Part shown: in pieces, positions 1 to 7,435 of the stretch
Numbering within the stretch: position 1 is the stretch's first letter
How the letters are laid out: the number at the start of each line of letters is the position of its first letter
Origin: Candidatus Albibeggiatoa sp. nov. BB20
GTDB taxonomy: Bacteria; Pseudomonadota; Gammaproteobacteria; Beggiatoales; Beggiatoaceae
Reading direction: 5' to 3'
Assembly: GCA_016744725.1 (NCBI GenBank)
Contig: JADGDW010000150.1
Location: 1-10,927 of the forward strand
DNA: 10,927 nucleotides
Made by a program: the position numbers and the translations under genes
Notes under the pieces: model-generated
The model's database searches: none
What the model saw: only the letters and a program-made list of their open reading frames with translations
Told to the model about the DNA's origin: nothing

Positions 1-28
1 TTTCAATAGAGACTTATAACAAAAATAC

Positions 29-56
29 TTTATGGGTAATATAAATATTTTATAAT
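29..56 (+). promoter_or_regulatory. possible sigma70 promoter for hybrid kinase gene
   Basis: A perfect TATAAT lies at 51-56. A poor -35 match (TTTATG, 29-34) sits 16 nt upstream. It would give a leader of roughly 140 nt before the ATG at 203. The surrounding DNA is very AT-rich, so a chance -10 match is likely. The rest of 1-202 shows no convincing gene or RNA structure. Confidence 0.2.
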
Positions 57-202
57 AGCTAAAGCTGAATCATCTATCGAGAGATCGCTTTAGTTTAACT
101 ACTGCATTTAAAAAAGCTCAATAATGGACAAGCCAAATAATTGGATGCTAAATACTCTATCACTATTGTATTGGCAACAAACCTTATAATCATACAAAAA
201 AC

Positions 203-1945
203 ATGCACTCTTTATTACTACGCCAATTACGCAAAGCTGGATTAAATTATGAATCGCTTCCTCAAGATATGGGTGATTGGCAGGCCTTTTTGCAGCGCAT
301 TGACTTGTCCTATGAAAATGCAGAACGCAATCGAAAGCTATATGAAACAGGGCAAGCGAAACCTGTTTCGCCTAATCAAAATAATACCAATAATTCAAAT
401 ATATTCAATCAGTCAAGTTTGGGATTACAGACCATCATGGATGCTATGCCCGATGGTTTGTGTGCATTTAACGTAGAAAAAAACTTAGTCTTTGCCAACC
501 CCGTTGCGCGGTTTATTTTAAATTTAGATGAACAGCCTTTACACATGCAGGATGTTTTAAAGTATTTCAATTTGCATCACAATAATGATGTGAATCGGCC
601 CATGACAACGGAAGAATTGATAAATAATTTAGAAGCGGGACAAGGTTTTCATGATAGTCATGCTTTGATAAAACGTGGCAGCCGAGAATTTCCTGTTGCT
701 TGTGAACTCAATCCAATAACTAAAGATAATAAAACCGTTGGCTTTGTTATGATTTTCATTGACATCAGTGAAATTCGCAAAGCAGAGAAAGAATTGATTA
801 CAGCCAAAGAGGCAGCTGAACGAGCAAGTAAAGCTAAGTCACAATTTTTATCCAGTATGAGTCATGAATTGCGTACCCCAATGAATGCTATTTTAGGCTA
901 CGGCGAATTGCTCAAAGAGGATTTAAAACAGCCTGTTGACGAATTTGATGAAGATTATGTGGAAGATATGCAGCAATATGTGGGGAATATTTTACAAGCA
1001 GGCTGGCATTTATTGGAATTGATTAACAAAGTACTCGATTTAAGCCGAATTGAAGCAGGCAAATTAGAAGTTAATATTGAAAAAGTAGAACTGGTTGATT
1101 TAATTAAAGAATGTTTAAGTATTGCCCAACCTTTAGCAGAAAAACGTGCCATTAATATCGACAATACCACCTCATCATTACCGCCGCAATATGCCTTAGT
1201 TGATCGTGCCCGTCTAAAACAAGTGATTATCAATTTACTGTCTAATGCAGTGAAATATAATAAAGAAAGTGGCACAATTACGATTGAGATTAAAGAAAAA
1301 AATTCGGAATTTTTATGCTTTGCAGTGACAGACACAGGTATTGGTCTTAGTTCAGAACAACAAACACAAATCTTTGAACCCTTTACCCGCATGAGTGGAG
1401 TTAATCTGATTGAAGGAACGGGTATTGGTTTAACGATTACCAAACGCTTGCTAGAAATTATGGATGCAAAAATTTGGGTAGAAAGTATAGAAGGCCAATA
1501 CACCACCTTTTTTGTAGATTTGCCCACGGGGGTTGTAACACCAGAAACGCAAGGTATTGATAAAAATAAAAATATTTTATTATATATCGAAGATAGCCGC
1601 ACCAATGTGAGCTTAGTGTCACAAATCTTAAAATCCCGTCCTGATATTGCTTTGATTTCGGCTCATACAGGCGAGATGGGTTTAGAAATGGCACAACTGC
1701 ATCATCCCAATATTATCTTATTAGATATTAACTTACCGGGGATGGATGGTTTTGAAGTTAGCCAACAGTTAAAAGCCTCTGACATAACAAAAAATATTCC
1801 TATTATTGCATTAACCGCGATGGATGATGCAAAAGCAACTGAACGTGGTAAAGCTGCAGGTTTTTTAACTTACATTGTTAAACCACTGGACATTAAAAAA
1901 TTCTTAAAAGCGATTGATATGGCTCTGACAACAGAGCAAAATTAG
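203..1945 (+). CDS. PAS-domain hybrid sensor histidine kinase with C-terminal receiver
   Basis: Hybrid two-component kinase of 580 aa. It should autophosphorylate on His, pass the phosphate to its own receiver Asp, and from there probably to a phosphotransfer partner not seen here. Residues 1-50 form a short helical module (LLRQLRKAGL, W26, then a Tyr/Arg-rich helix) that I associate with the N-termini of many gammaproteobacterial multidomain kinases. A PAS domain covers about 72-192 and a coiled linker about 192-215. HisKA carries SMSHELRTP with His221. The ATPase domain has the N-box (N344, N348), G1 DTGIGL (377-382), FEPF (391-394) and G2 GTGIGL (405-410). The receiver (about 457-576) has E463/D464, phospho-acceptor D508, T538 and K560-P561. 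All catalytic positions are intact. No transmembrane segment is seen, so it is probably cytosolic. ATG 203 is the only plausible start: the frame is open back to a stop at 149-151 but has no other start codon. There is no Shine-Dalgarno match. The signal sensed is unknown. Confidence 0.93.
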   Translation: MHSLLLRQLRKAGLNYESLPQDMGDWQAFLQRIDLSYENAERNRKLYETGQAKPVSPNQNNTNNSNIFNQSSLGLQTIMDAMPDGLCAFNVEKNLVFANPVARFILNLDEQPLHMQDVLKYFNLHHNNDVNRPMTTEELINNLEAGQGFHDSHALIKRGSREFPVACELNPITKDNKTVGFVMIFIDISEIRKAEKELITAKEAAERASKAKSQFLSSMSHELRTPMNAILGYGELLKEDLKQPVDEFDEDYVEDMQQYVGNILQAGWHLLELINKVLDLSRIEAGKLEVNIEKVELVDLIKECLSIAQPLAEKRAINIDNTTSSLPPQYALVDRARLKQVIINLLSNAVKYNKESGTITIEIKEKNSEFLCFAVTDTGIGLSSEQQTQIFEPFTRMSGVNLIEGTGIGLTITKRLLEIMDAKIWVESIEGQYTTFFVDLPTGVVTPETQGIDKNKNILLYIEDSRTNVSLVSQILKSRPDIALISAHTGEMGLEMAQLHHPNIILLDINLPGMDGFEVSQQLKASDITKNIPIIALTAMDDAKATERGKAAGFLTYIVKPLDIKKFLKAIDMALTTEQN

Positions 1946-1948
1946 CCA

Positions 1949-3406
1949 CTATTTATTGGAAAAACAAAGTGGATAAACGTAGCGAGCTAACTTAATATAA
2001 AAATCTTGCTCATTCTCAGGTTTTTCCAATTCGTGTTTAAACCAGGTGCTGAGTAATACATTATCCGATTTTGCATTCAAATAACATGTACCACGATGGA
2101 TGAACGTATAATATAAGGCTTTAGAAAAATTAAAATATTCTTTTGTATATTCCTGACCATTATAGTTAGCCAGTAATCCAGCTATATCTTTGTAATGTTG
2201 GATTTTTCCATTGCGAGAGAGGATTTTCTGCCTAAATTCATACGGCTCATTTTTATTGTTATAATGTCGAAAACACTCGTAAGTTGTATTTTTATCCTCA
2301 ACAACCCGCTTTTCTAATAAATCTTTTACATTTTGATACGAATAGTATAATTGTCTTTGTAACTGGTCTGGATTAATCACAGCCACAGGCTCGCCAAGTA
2401 ATTCAAGCAATTGATTTTCTAGGTCAATATTGACTTTGTTACCATACATAGCCCGCATATTAATGATAAACAAAAAAGCCAGTAATTTTTCGTCTATTTT
2501 ATCTAATTTATCACCAATATGGCTTAACCAATTGCGTAAGGTTTTCATCACCGTAAAATAGCTTGACAAGGCTGGATCAGCTACATTTCTTTCATGTGTC
2601 ACAGCATCCCATTGATGTGCCAGAGTACGTAACACGATTTTGTACAATTGACGTTTGTTTTTACTACTGGGAATTTCATGTTCACGCAAGGGCAATAAAT
2701 TCTGTAATATTTCTAAATAAATCCGCATATCACTATAAGATAATTGACGATTTTCATCTAAAAATAATTCAAATTGTAAAGTTTCACCTTTTTTGGTTAT
2801 TGTGCGTAAATATTGGCAATATTCAACAATATTCCGTCGTATTGATAAATAGCGATTATTTTGGGCAGCCTGCACCCAATCTTGTAAAAACACACTATCT
2901 GCTTTGGTGGCAATCCGGTGCTCATTGGTATCGAGGCAAGGTTGATTAGGTAAGCTGATTTTAGCATTATCAAAGGCTTCTAAAATAGCATTCAAATAAT
3001 CTGCATGATTGGAACAGAATAAAATCCGTTGCTTAGGAAAACCCAGCTCAATCACCAATTCAATATAAAGTTGATAGCCTGCTACTTTACGTAAAGCTTG
3101 CTCATCATTTTGATAACGGGCTAGAATTTCAGGCAAATAATTATTGTCATCTTCATATTGTGCAATGGGTAAATCAATATCTAAAATAATAAAATCAATT
3201 TTAAATAATTTATCATTATCACGAATAAATTCAAGTGCATCAAGAAAATGGGTTTCAAGAAAAATCCCATAAGGTTGCAAAAACTGCTTTAATTCGCCAT
3301 GTCCGTCTGGAATATCATTTTTAGGCAAAAAATCAGAAAATAGACATTCAGTATAACTTTTAAAATTATCACCTTCAAAATCCTCTACCCATAAGAAATG
3401 CACCAT
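1949..3406 (-). CDS. atypical response regulator with putative HEPN-like effector region
   Basis: Protein of 485 aa. The N-terminus (about 1-155) reads as a divergent receiver: beta-1 HFLWVEDF with acidic E8/D9, beta-3 FIILDIDLP with probable phospho-acceptor D76, beta-4 ILFCSNH with S132 at the Ser/Thr switch position, and K149 near the expected Lys. The stretch from about 10 to 70 is longer than in a canonical receiver. The remaining 330 residues match no DNA-binding output domain I recognise. At 290-296, LRNWLSH fits the HEPN signature R-(N/D/H)-x3-H (R291, H296). A hydrophobic helix follows (about 307-322), and mostly helical sequence surrounds it. HEPN domains are often metal-independent RNases, so the output may act on RNA; this rests on one motif and helix context. 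Start: ATG 3406 has AAGGA at 3414-3418, 7 nt upstream, lying within the last codons of the kinase gene. Only 3 nt separate it from that gene's stop, so the two are almost surely co-transcribed. The 3' end lies 3 bp from the convergent hybrid kinase. Confidence 0.8.
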   Translation of the reverse strand: MVHFLWVEDFEGDNFKSYTECLFSDFLPKNDIPDGHGELKQFLQPYGIFLETHFLDALEFIRDNDKLFKIDFIILDIDLPIAQYEDDNNYLPEILARYQNDEQALRKVAGYQLYIELVIELGFPKQRILFCSNHADYLNAILEAFDNAKISLPNQPCLDTNEHRIATKADSVFLQDWVQAAQNNRYLSIRRNIVEYCQYLRTITKKGETLQFELFLDENRQLSYSDMRIYLEILQNLLPLREHEIPSSKNKRQLYKIVLRTLAHQWDAVTHERNVADPALSSYFTVMKTLRNWLSHIGDKLDKIDEKLLAFLFIINMRAMYGNKVNIDLENQLLELLGEPVAVINPDQLQRQLYYSYQNVKDLLEKRVVEDKNTTYECFRHYNNKNEPYEFRQKILSRNGKIQHYKDIAGLLANYNGQEYTKEYFNFSKALYYTFIHRGTCYLNAKSDNVLLSTWFKHELEKPENEQDFYIKLARYVYPLCFSNK

Positions 3407-3409
3407 GAT

Positions 3410-5014
3410 TTATTCCTTATTAATCAATAATGTTGTAGGTATTGTGAGTATAGCCAGATAAGTATTTCCTTGATAACTGGTTTGAAAATCACCGCCCATT
3501 TTTCTAGCGATGCTCAATAAACTATCTTGGCCTTTTTTACTGCCTTTATCTAATTTTTGCTCAAATTCAGATGTAGGATTGATGGCTTTTAATGTACACA
3601 CATTTTCATCATAAGACCAGTCTAAGCTTGCCGTAATTGATTCTGTTGCATGATAATATTTCAGCATATTGAGCAGCATTTCACTCAGTAATGTGACTAA
3701 AACTTCTTCTGTAATTGAAAATGGCTTAAATTGAATTTTTTCTGAATCAAAGCCTTGAATTTGAATTGGAAAAAAATGTACATCTGCCCATTGTTGAATT
3801 TTTTTAAATTGCGGTAATGTGCTTAATTGAAAGAACTCTGCAGCCCACTTTGCTTGTAATTGATTGCTAATCTGTAAATAGTCATTATCCCATTGACGTA
3901 ATTTTATCGATTGGGGAACTAATTGATTTTGCTTGGCATAATTGAGGTAATGTTGTTTGATTTTAATCCGATTTCCAGAAGATAACAATGGTGCAATTGC
4001 ATCGATAAAACTGCGTTCTAAAACATGAGTTAAACGTCCAGTACCTTGCTTATCCTGTAATAGTTTTTTTTGTAACTTTTGGCTATTACTGGAAATAAAG
4101 CTATAAATATTTAAAAAGCGTTGCATTGATTCAACATCACGCAATATTTGCTGAGGTTCATTTTTATTTTTAGCATTATGTTCAATATGTTGCAGCGGTG
4201 CTCGTAATTTATGTGCAAATAAGGCCATCATATTTTCTAAATGAATTTTAGCTTGTTTATATAAATCAGCTAGAAACCGAATGGCTTGAGTATCACCACT
4301 ATTGGCTTTTTTCTCCAAAATATCAATGTATTGAGGCTGTTGTTCTGCATACTGAATTAATTGTTGCTGGGCTTTATAATGATAATTTTCACTGTCTTTT
4401 TGATTAATTGATTTTAATAGCCAATTAACTGACTCTTCATGCTTATTTTTTAGATTATATTCTTGACCTAAACTATATTGTGCTTGAGCATCATTTCTCC
4501 ATGCCGCTTTATGTAACCAATGAGAGGCTAAATCTATATTTTTCTCTCTCTCATGACCTTCATTATAAATTGTATACATAAAAAATTGTGCTTTTGCATA
4601 TCCTTTGTTTGCAGTATCTTCTAAAATATGGATGGCGAGATCACGCTCATTCTGTGACCAAAGTTGACAAGCATAATGAAATTGCTGTTGTACGGTTTCT
4701 GACGGTATCGTTATCTGTTCAAAAAGTGCCAAGATTATTTCGCGATTATTATCAATGTATTGCCCACATAAATAGGTATGATATAAATAAGCTTCAGCTT
4801 GTGTTACACCATGTTGAACCGCTCTTATCCAGTAATGTGTTGCAATATAATAATACTGAAAGGCCTTGTCATACACTTGTGCCGCTTCATATTGTTGAGC
4901 ATATAAGTGCAGACAATAGCCAAATTCAAACCAACACTCATCCTTACCTTGTTGTGCTTTATGTTTGATATTTTTTAATTCTGTAGATAAAATTTCTATT
5001 TTTTCATTCTGCAT
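3410..5014 (-). CDS. Sel1/TPR-repeat histidine-kinase-like protein
   Basis: Protein of 534 aa with no membrane segment. Residues 1-255 are helical repeats. Two clear Sel1-like units lie at about 136-171 and 172-203 (pattern A.AQ..LG..Y, then ..A..WL.KA), with further TPR-like helices before and after. A histidine-kinase-like H-box follows at 265-275 (FAHKLRAPLQ, candidate phospho-His268) with a helical dimerisation stretch to about 320. The C-terminal 430-530 resembles a GHKL ATPase: N-box SEMLLNMLKYY (E445, N449) and a glycine lid GSKKGQDSL (491-499). The usual G1 DxGxG is not visible and is replaced around INP (478-480), so catalysis may be weak or altered. The Sel1/TPR part probably binds a partner protein that acts as the input. 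It is first in a two-gene operon with the downstream receiver/HEPN-like protein, its likely phosphoryl-transfer partner. Start: the first in-frame ATG after the intergenic region, with a weak AGAG-type ribosome site. Confidence 0.78.
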   Translation of the reverse strand: MQNEKIEILSTELKNIKHKAQQGKDECWFEFGYCLHLYAQQYEAAQVYDKAFQYYYIATHYWIRAVQHGVTQAEAYLYHTYLCGQYIDNNREIILALFEQITIPSETVQQQFHYACQLWSQNERDLAIHILEDTANKGYAKAQFFMYTIYNEGHEREKNIDLASHWLHKAAWRNDAQAQYSLGQEYNLKNKHEESVNWLLKSINQKDSENYHYKAQQQLIQYAEQQPQYIDILEKKANSGDTQAIRFLADLYKQAKIHLENMMALFAHKLRAPLQHIEHNAKNKNEPQQILRDVESMQRFLNIYSFISSNSQKLQKKLLQDKQGTGRLTHVLERSFIDAIAPLLSSGNRIKIKQHYLNYAKQNQLVPQSIKLRQWDNDYLQISNQLQAKWAAEFFQLSTLPQFKKIQQWADVHFFPIQIQGFDSEKIQFKPFSITEEVLVTLLSEMLLNMLKYYHATESITASLDWSYDENVCTLKAINPTSEFEQKLDKGSKKGQDSLLSIARKMGGDFQTSYQGNTYLAILTIPTTLLINKE

Positions 5015-5038
5015 TTCGAATCTCTATATAATTTATTT

Positions 5039-5067
5039 ATTATATCGCACATTTTTATTGATGTTAT
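5039..5067 (-). promoter_or_regulatory. candidate sigma70 promoter for the Sel1-kinase/receiver operon
   Basis: Read on the minus strand, a perfect TATAAT (plus positions 5039-5044) is preceded by ATAACA (5062-5067) at a 17-nt spacing. It would start transcription about 20 nt before the ATG at 5014. The -35 matches consensus at 4 of 6 positions and the region is AT-rich, so this is only plausible. Confidence 0.4.
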
Positions 5068-5068
5068 A

Positions 5069-5097
5069 TTGAATTTTATATGTATCTAATCTATAGT
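5069..5097 (+). promoter_or_regulatory. candidate sigma70 promoter for the three-NTPase operon
   Basis: TTGAAT (5069-5074) and TATAGT (5092-5097) are separated by exactly 17 nt, matching consensus at 4/6 and 5/6 positions. Transcription would begin near 5104, leaving a leader of about 80 nt before the ATG at 5185. It sits back-to-back with the candidate promoter for the minus-strand operon; the two -35 elements are only 1 nt apart. A single DNA-bound regulator could therefore affect both directions. Confidence 0.45.
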
Positions 5098-5171
5098 GTC
5101 AAATAGGGAGCATAAAATAGTTTGTCATTATGGCTTATGTTATACTTAATCTTAGGTATTGGCTGTCAAAT

Positions 5172-5177
5172 GGTGAG
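5172..5177 (+). promoter_or_regulatory. ribosome binding site that decides the start of the HTH-NTPase
   Basis: GGTGAG lies 7 nt before ATG 5185. The reading frame stays open upstream with a TTG at 5122 and an ATG at 5170, but neither has a comparable site. The extra N-terminal residues they would add are hydrophobic and out of place before a helix-turn-helix. Confidence 0.55.
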
Positions 5178-5184
5178 AACAATA

Positions 5185-6321
5185 ATGACAAGTTTTGTGA
5201 AGTTATTTAATGACCACATTGAGCACTTGGGAGTTACAAATCAGAAGTTAGCCGAGGTCATGGATGTGCATCATACAACCATAGCCCGTTGGCGCAAAGA
5301 GGTAGGCGAAGGCCAAAAGCAAAACAAGCCAGAAGAAGAGAAGCCAATTCAATGTTTTGCACAGCATTATCGATTAAATACACAAGAATTAGATGAATTG
5401 CTAGCTTCAGCCGATTTTAAGATTAATGACAAACCAACCAATCAACAAATCATTAATCCTTTTATTACTGGCCAACCTGTACGTTATGGTAATTTTTTTG
5501 GCCGTCAAGCAATACTCGAAAGTTTATTTAGCTTATGGCGTGGTTTTCCAAATACCCCGATGCAAAATGCAGCTATTATTGGGGATAAACGTAGCGGAAA
5601 AACCTCTTTGCTCATGTATTTACGTGATATTGTCAACTCAGGTGCTGCCAGCGGAAAATTACGTGATGGACAGCATACAGATTGGTTACCATCAGATAAA
5701 GGCTATAACTTTATTTTTGTTGATTTTCAAGATGCAAGACTCTGTAATAAAAAAAGATTATTGAGTTACATTTTGCAAAATATGCGACTAGATGCAGAAC
5801 CACAAATATTGTCATTAGAAAATAGCAACGATGTATTGGCTGACTTTACAGATATTGTTGAAAAATATTTAAAAAAACCCACAATTATTCTACTAGATGA
5901 GTTTAATGCGATTGTGAGTCGTTGTCCTGATGAACTTGATAATAACTTTTGGGAATCCTTGCGTTCTTTGTCAAATAATATACTTGATCCCCAGTATTTA
6001 GGTTTTGTGTTGGCTGCAAACAAAAGCCCACATATTATTGCACAAGAGCTTAATAAGTCGGCTGAATTTGGTGTTTCACCGTTTTTTAATATTTTTGGTA
6101 AATCCATCTCTTTGGGTAATTTGGAACGAAATGAGGCGGAAGAGCTTATTGCTATCTCTCCTTATCATTTTTCAAGTTCAGATATTAATTTTATTTGTGA
6201 GATTACAGATTGTCAGTCATTTTATGTACAAAAAGCCTGTCAAACCCGTTTAGATGCCTTGATGTTTAATACTGGTGATTGGCGTAAAACGATCGAATTG
6301 TTTATGCAGCAACACAGCTAA
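5185..6321 (+). CDS. HTH-domain STAND-like P-loop NTPase
   Basis: Predicted 378-aa soluble protein; numbering is from ATG 5185, and an upstream TTG at 5122 would give 399 aa. Residues about 3-40 form an XRE-like helix-turn-helix (QKLAEVMDVHHTTIARW), followed by a charged linker. The NTPase module starts with the entry motif NPFITGQPV...FFGR (91-107), seen in many AAA/STAND-type ATPases. Walker A is GDKRSGKTS (133-141, K139, T140). Walker B is IILLDE (234-239) with an intact Asp-Glu pair. A conserved block around FFNIFG (300-305) recurs in the next gene. There is no recognisable sensor-repeat domain and no clear C-terminal winged helix. STAND proteins are nucleotide-controlled switches, so this could be a DNA-binding regulator of its own divergent operons; that role is inferred. 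It is the first of three co-directional paralogous NTPase genes. Confidence 0.75.
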   Translation: MTSFVKLFNDHIEHLGVTNQKLAEVMDVHHTTIARWRKEVGEGQKQNKPEEEKPIQCFAQHYRLNTQELDELLASADFKINDKPTNQQIINPFITGQPVRYGNFFGRQAILESLFSLWRGFPNTPMQNAAIIGDKRSGKTSLLMYLRDIVNSGAASGKLRDGQHTDWLPSDKGYNFIFVDFQDARLCNKKRLLSYILQNMRLDAEPQILSLENSNDVLADFTDIVEKYLKKPTIILLDEFNAIVSRCPDELDNNFWESLRSLSNNILDPQYLGFVLAANKSPHIIAQELNKSAEFGVSPFFNIFGKSISLGNLERNEAEELIAISPYHFSSSDINFICEITDCQSFYVQKACQTRLDALMFNTGDWRKTIELFMQQHS

Positions 6322-6330
6322 TTTATTTTA

Positions 6331-6345
6331 AGGACTGGTAGTCCT
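6331..6345 (+). other. short perfect hairpin in the operon leader between NTPase genes
   Basis: AGGACT-GGT-AGTCCT forms a 6-bp stem with a 3-nt loop, 10 nt after the HTH-NTPase stop. No T-tract follows directly, so it is a poor intrinsic terminator. It could be an mRNA-stabilising or processing stem. The rest of the 100-nt gap (6322-6421) shows no gene. Confidence 0.35.
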
Positions 6346-6421
6346 ACACGTTTAGTAATATGATTTTATTATTTTGTTTACCCTCAACACAATATTTGGG
6401 GCAATCAACGTGGAATAGGCT

Positions 6422-7417
6422 ATGAATTTGAATGAATTGAATTGGCTACTCGGTTTTTTAAGCTCGGTCATTGGCGTTTTGGGCTTTTTGGCCGTCTCAT
6501 ATAGAAGAACAATTCGTTGGATTTTACAGCTATTGCCACATTGGCTGAGCCAGTTTTTTCTAAAACAATCTTTGGATAACCCATTTATTGCAGGTAACTT
6601 TGTGTATTGTCAACGTTTTATTGGACGCAAAGCCGTTTTACGTCGCATTGTTGGCCAGATTAAAACTGTACAAAATGTGGCGATTTGGGGTGAGTCTTAT
6701 ATTGGTAAAACCTCGTTATTAAAAACAATTGAGCGTTTAGCAACAGAAGATTGCCAAGATTATATTCAGAGAGCCTATAAAATTGAGCTACCAGATTTAG
6801 ATAATTATCATTTTATTTATGTCAATTTCAGGGATATTCGCTTTAGAAGTCAGGCTCGATTTTTACAACATATTATCAATCAGTTAGAACTTAATGAAGA
6901 AGGTATTCCTTCATTGCCAGAAGATGAAACTGACGCTTTAGCCCTGTTTTGCGATATTTTGACTGATAATCTTAAAAAATCAACTATTGTATTATTAGAT
7001 AATATTGAGGCTGCATTAGAACATGATTTTTCGGCTACCGATTTTTGGGATGCGTTACGTAGTCTTTCGACCTCAATGCTTGAAACACATTGTTTAGGGT
7101 TTATTTTAACTTCAGCCCAGAATCCACAGCATTTTGAGTTTGAAGGTAATTCTTCTAAGTTTTTTAATATTTTTGGTGATGTAATCCATTTAGATGTGTT
7201 TACTGAAAATGAAGCTAAGCAGCTTATGGCATTGTCACCTAAGAAGTTTAAGGATGCAGACAGTAAGTTTATTCTCGAGCACAGTCAAAATAAACCTTTA
7301 TTTTTACAAATACTCTGCTATGAACTGTATGAATCAATGTGCGAAGGAGAAACCTGTCAGACTTGGCAAGACAGGGCACTGCAAAAAATAACTGAAATAT
7401 CCAGCCAAGATGTATAA
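6422..7417 (+). CDS. membrane-anchored STAND-like NTPase with degraded Walker B
   Basis: Protein of 331 aa. One hydrophobic helix (about 8-26) is followed by basic residues (YRRTIRW), which predicts an N-terminal membrane anchor with the NTPase in the cytosol. The NTPase begins NPFIAGNF...FIGR (53-69). Walker A is GESYIGKTS (90-98, K96, T97). At Walker B it reads IVLLDN, so D193 is kept but the usual catalytic Glu is Asn194. It may bind nucleotide but hydrolyse it poorly. It is a clear paralogue of the upstream gene: both share FW(E/D)(S/A)LRSLS, LGF(V/I)L and FFNIFG blocks in the same order, followed by an NEA(E/K)(E/Q)L(I/M)A(I/L)SP segment. The N-terminal HTH is replaced by the membrane helix. 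Start: ATG 6422 has GGA at 6412-6414, 7 nt upstream. It lies 100 nt after the HTH-NTPase and 18 nt before the next NTPase, consistent with one operon. Its function is unknown. Confidence 0.72.
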   Translation: MNLNELNWLLGFLSSVIGVLGFLAVSYRRTIRWILQLLPHWLSQFFLKQSLDNPFIAGNFVYCQRFIGRKAVLRRIVGQIKTVQNVAIWGESYIGKTSLLKTIERLATEDCQDYIQRAYKIELPDLDNYHFIYVNFRDIRFRSQARFLQHIINQLELNEEGIPSLPEDETDALALFCDILTDNLKKSTIVLLDNIEAALEHDFSATDFWDALRSLSTSMLETHCLGFILTSAQNPQHFEFEGNSSKFFNIFGDVIHLDVFTENEAKQLMALSPKKFKDADSKFILEHSQNKPLFLQILCYELYESMCEGETCQTWQDRALQKITEISSQDV

Positions 7418-7435
7418 GTTATTGAGGATACGCTA

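Noticed and set aside
124..189. 21-codon ORF (starts MDKPNNWML) ahead of the hybrid kinase gene
   Set aside because: No ribosome site, no recognisable leader-peptide pattern and no attenuator-like stem; open frames this short are expected by chance.
955..1605. Long open frame on the minus strand inside the hybrid kinase gene
   Set aside because: It lies fully within a confidently assigned kinase, reads as low-complexity Ser/Ile/Leu-rich sequence without motifs, and is best explained as a codon-bias shadow.
2563..2949. Plus-strand open frame within the receiver/HEPN-like gene
   Set aside because: Its His/Phe/Tyr-rich translation has no family features and it is antisense to a better supported gene.
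5122..5184. Upstream TTG start giving the HTH-NTPase 21 extra residues with a hydrophobic run
   Set aside because: No ribosome site at the TTG; the GGTGAG site and ATG at 5185 place the start directly before the HTH. A membrane helix ahead of an HTH is unlikely here.
5766..6107. Minus-strand open frame within the HTH-NTPase gene
   Set aside because: It overlaps the Walker B region of a real NTPase and shows no domain or start signal of its own.
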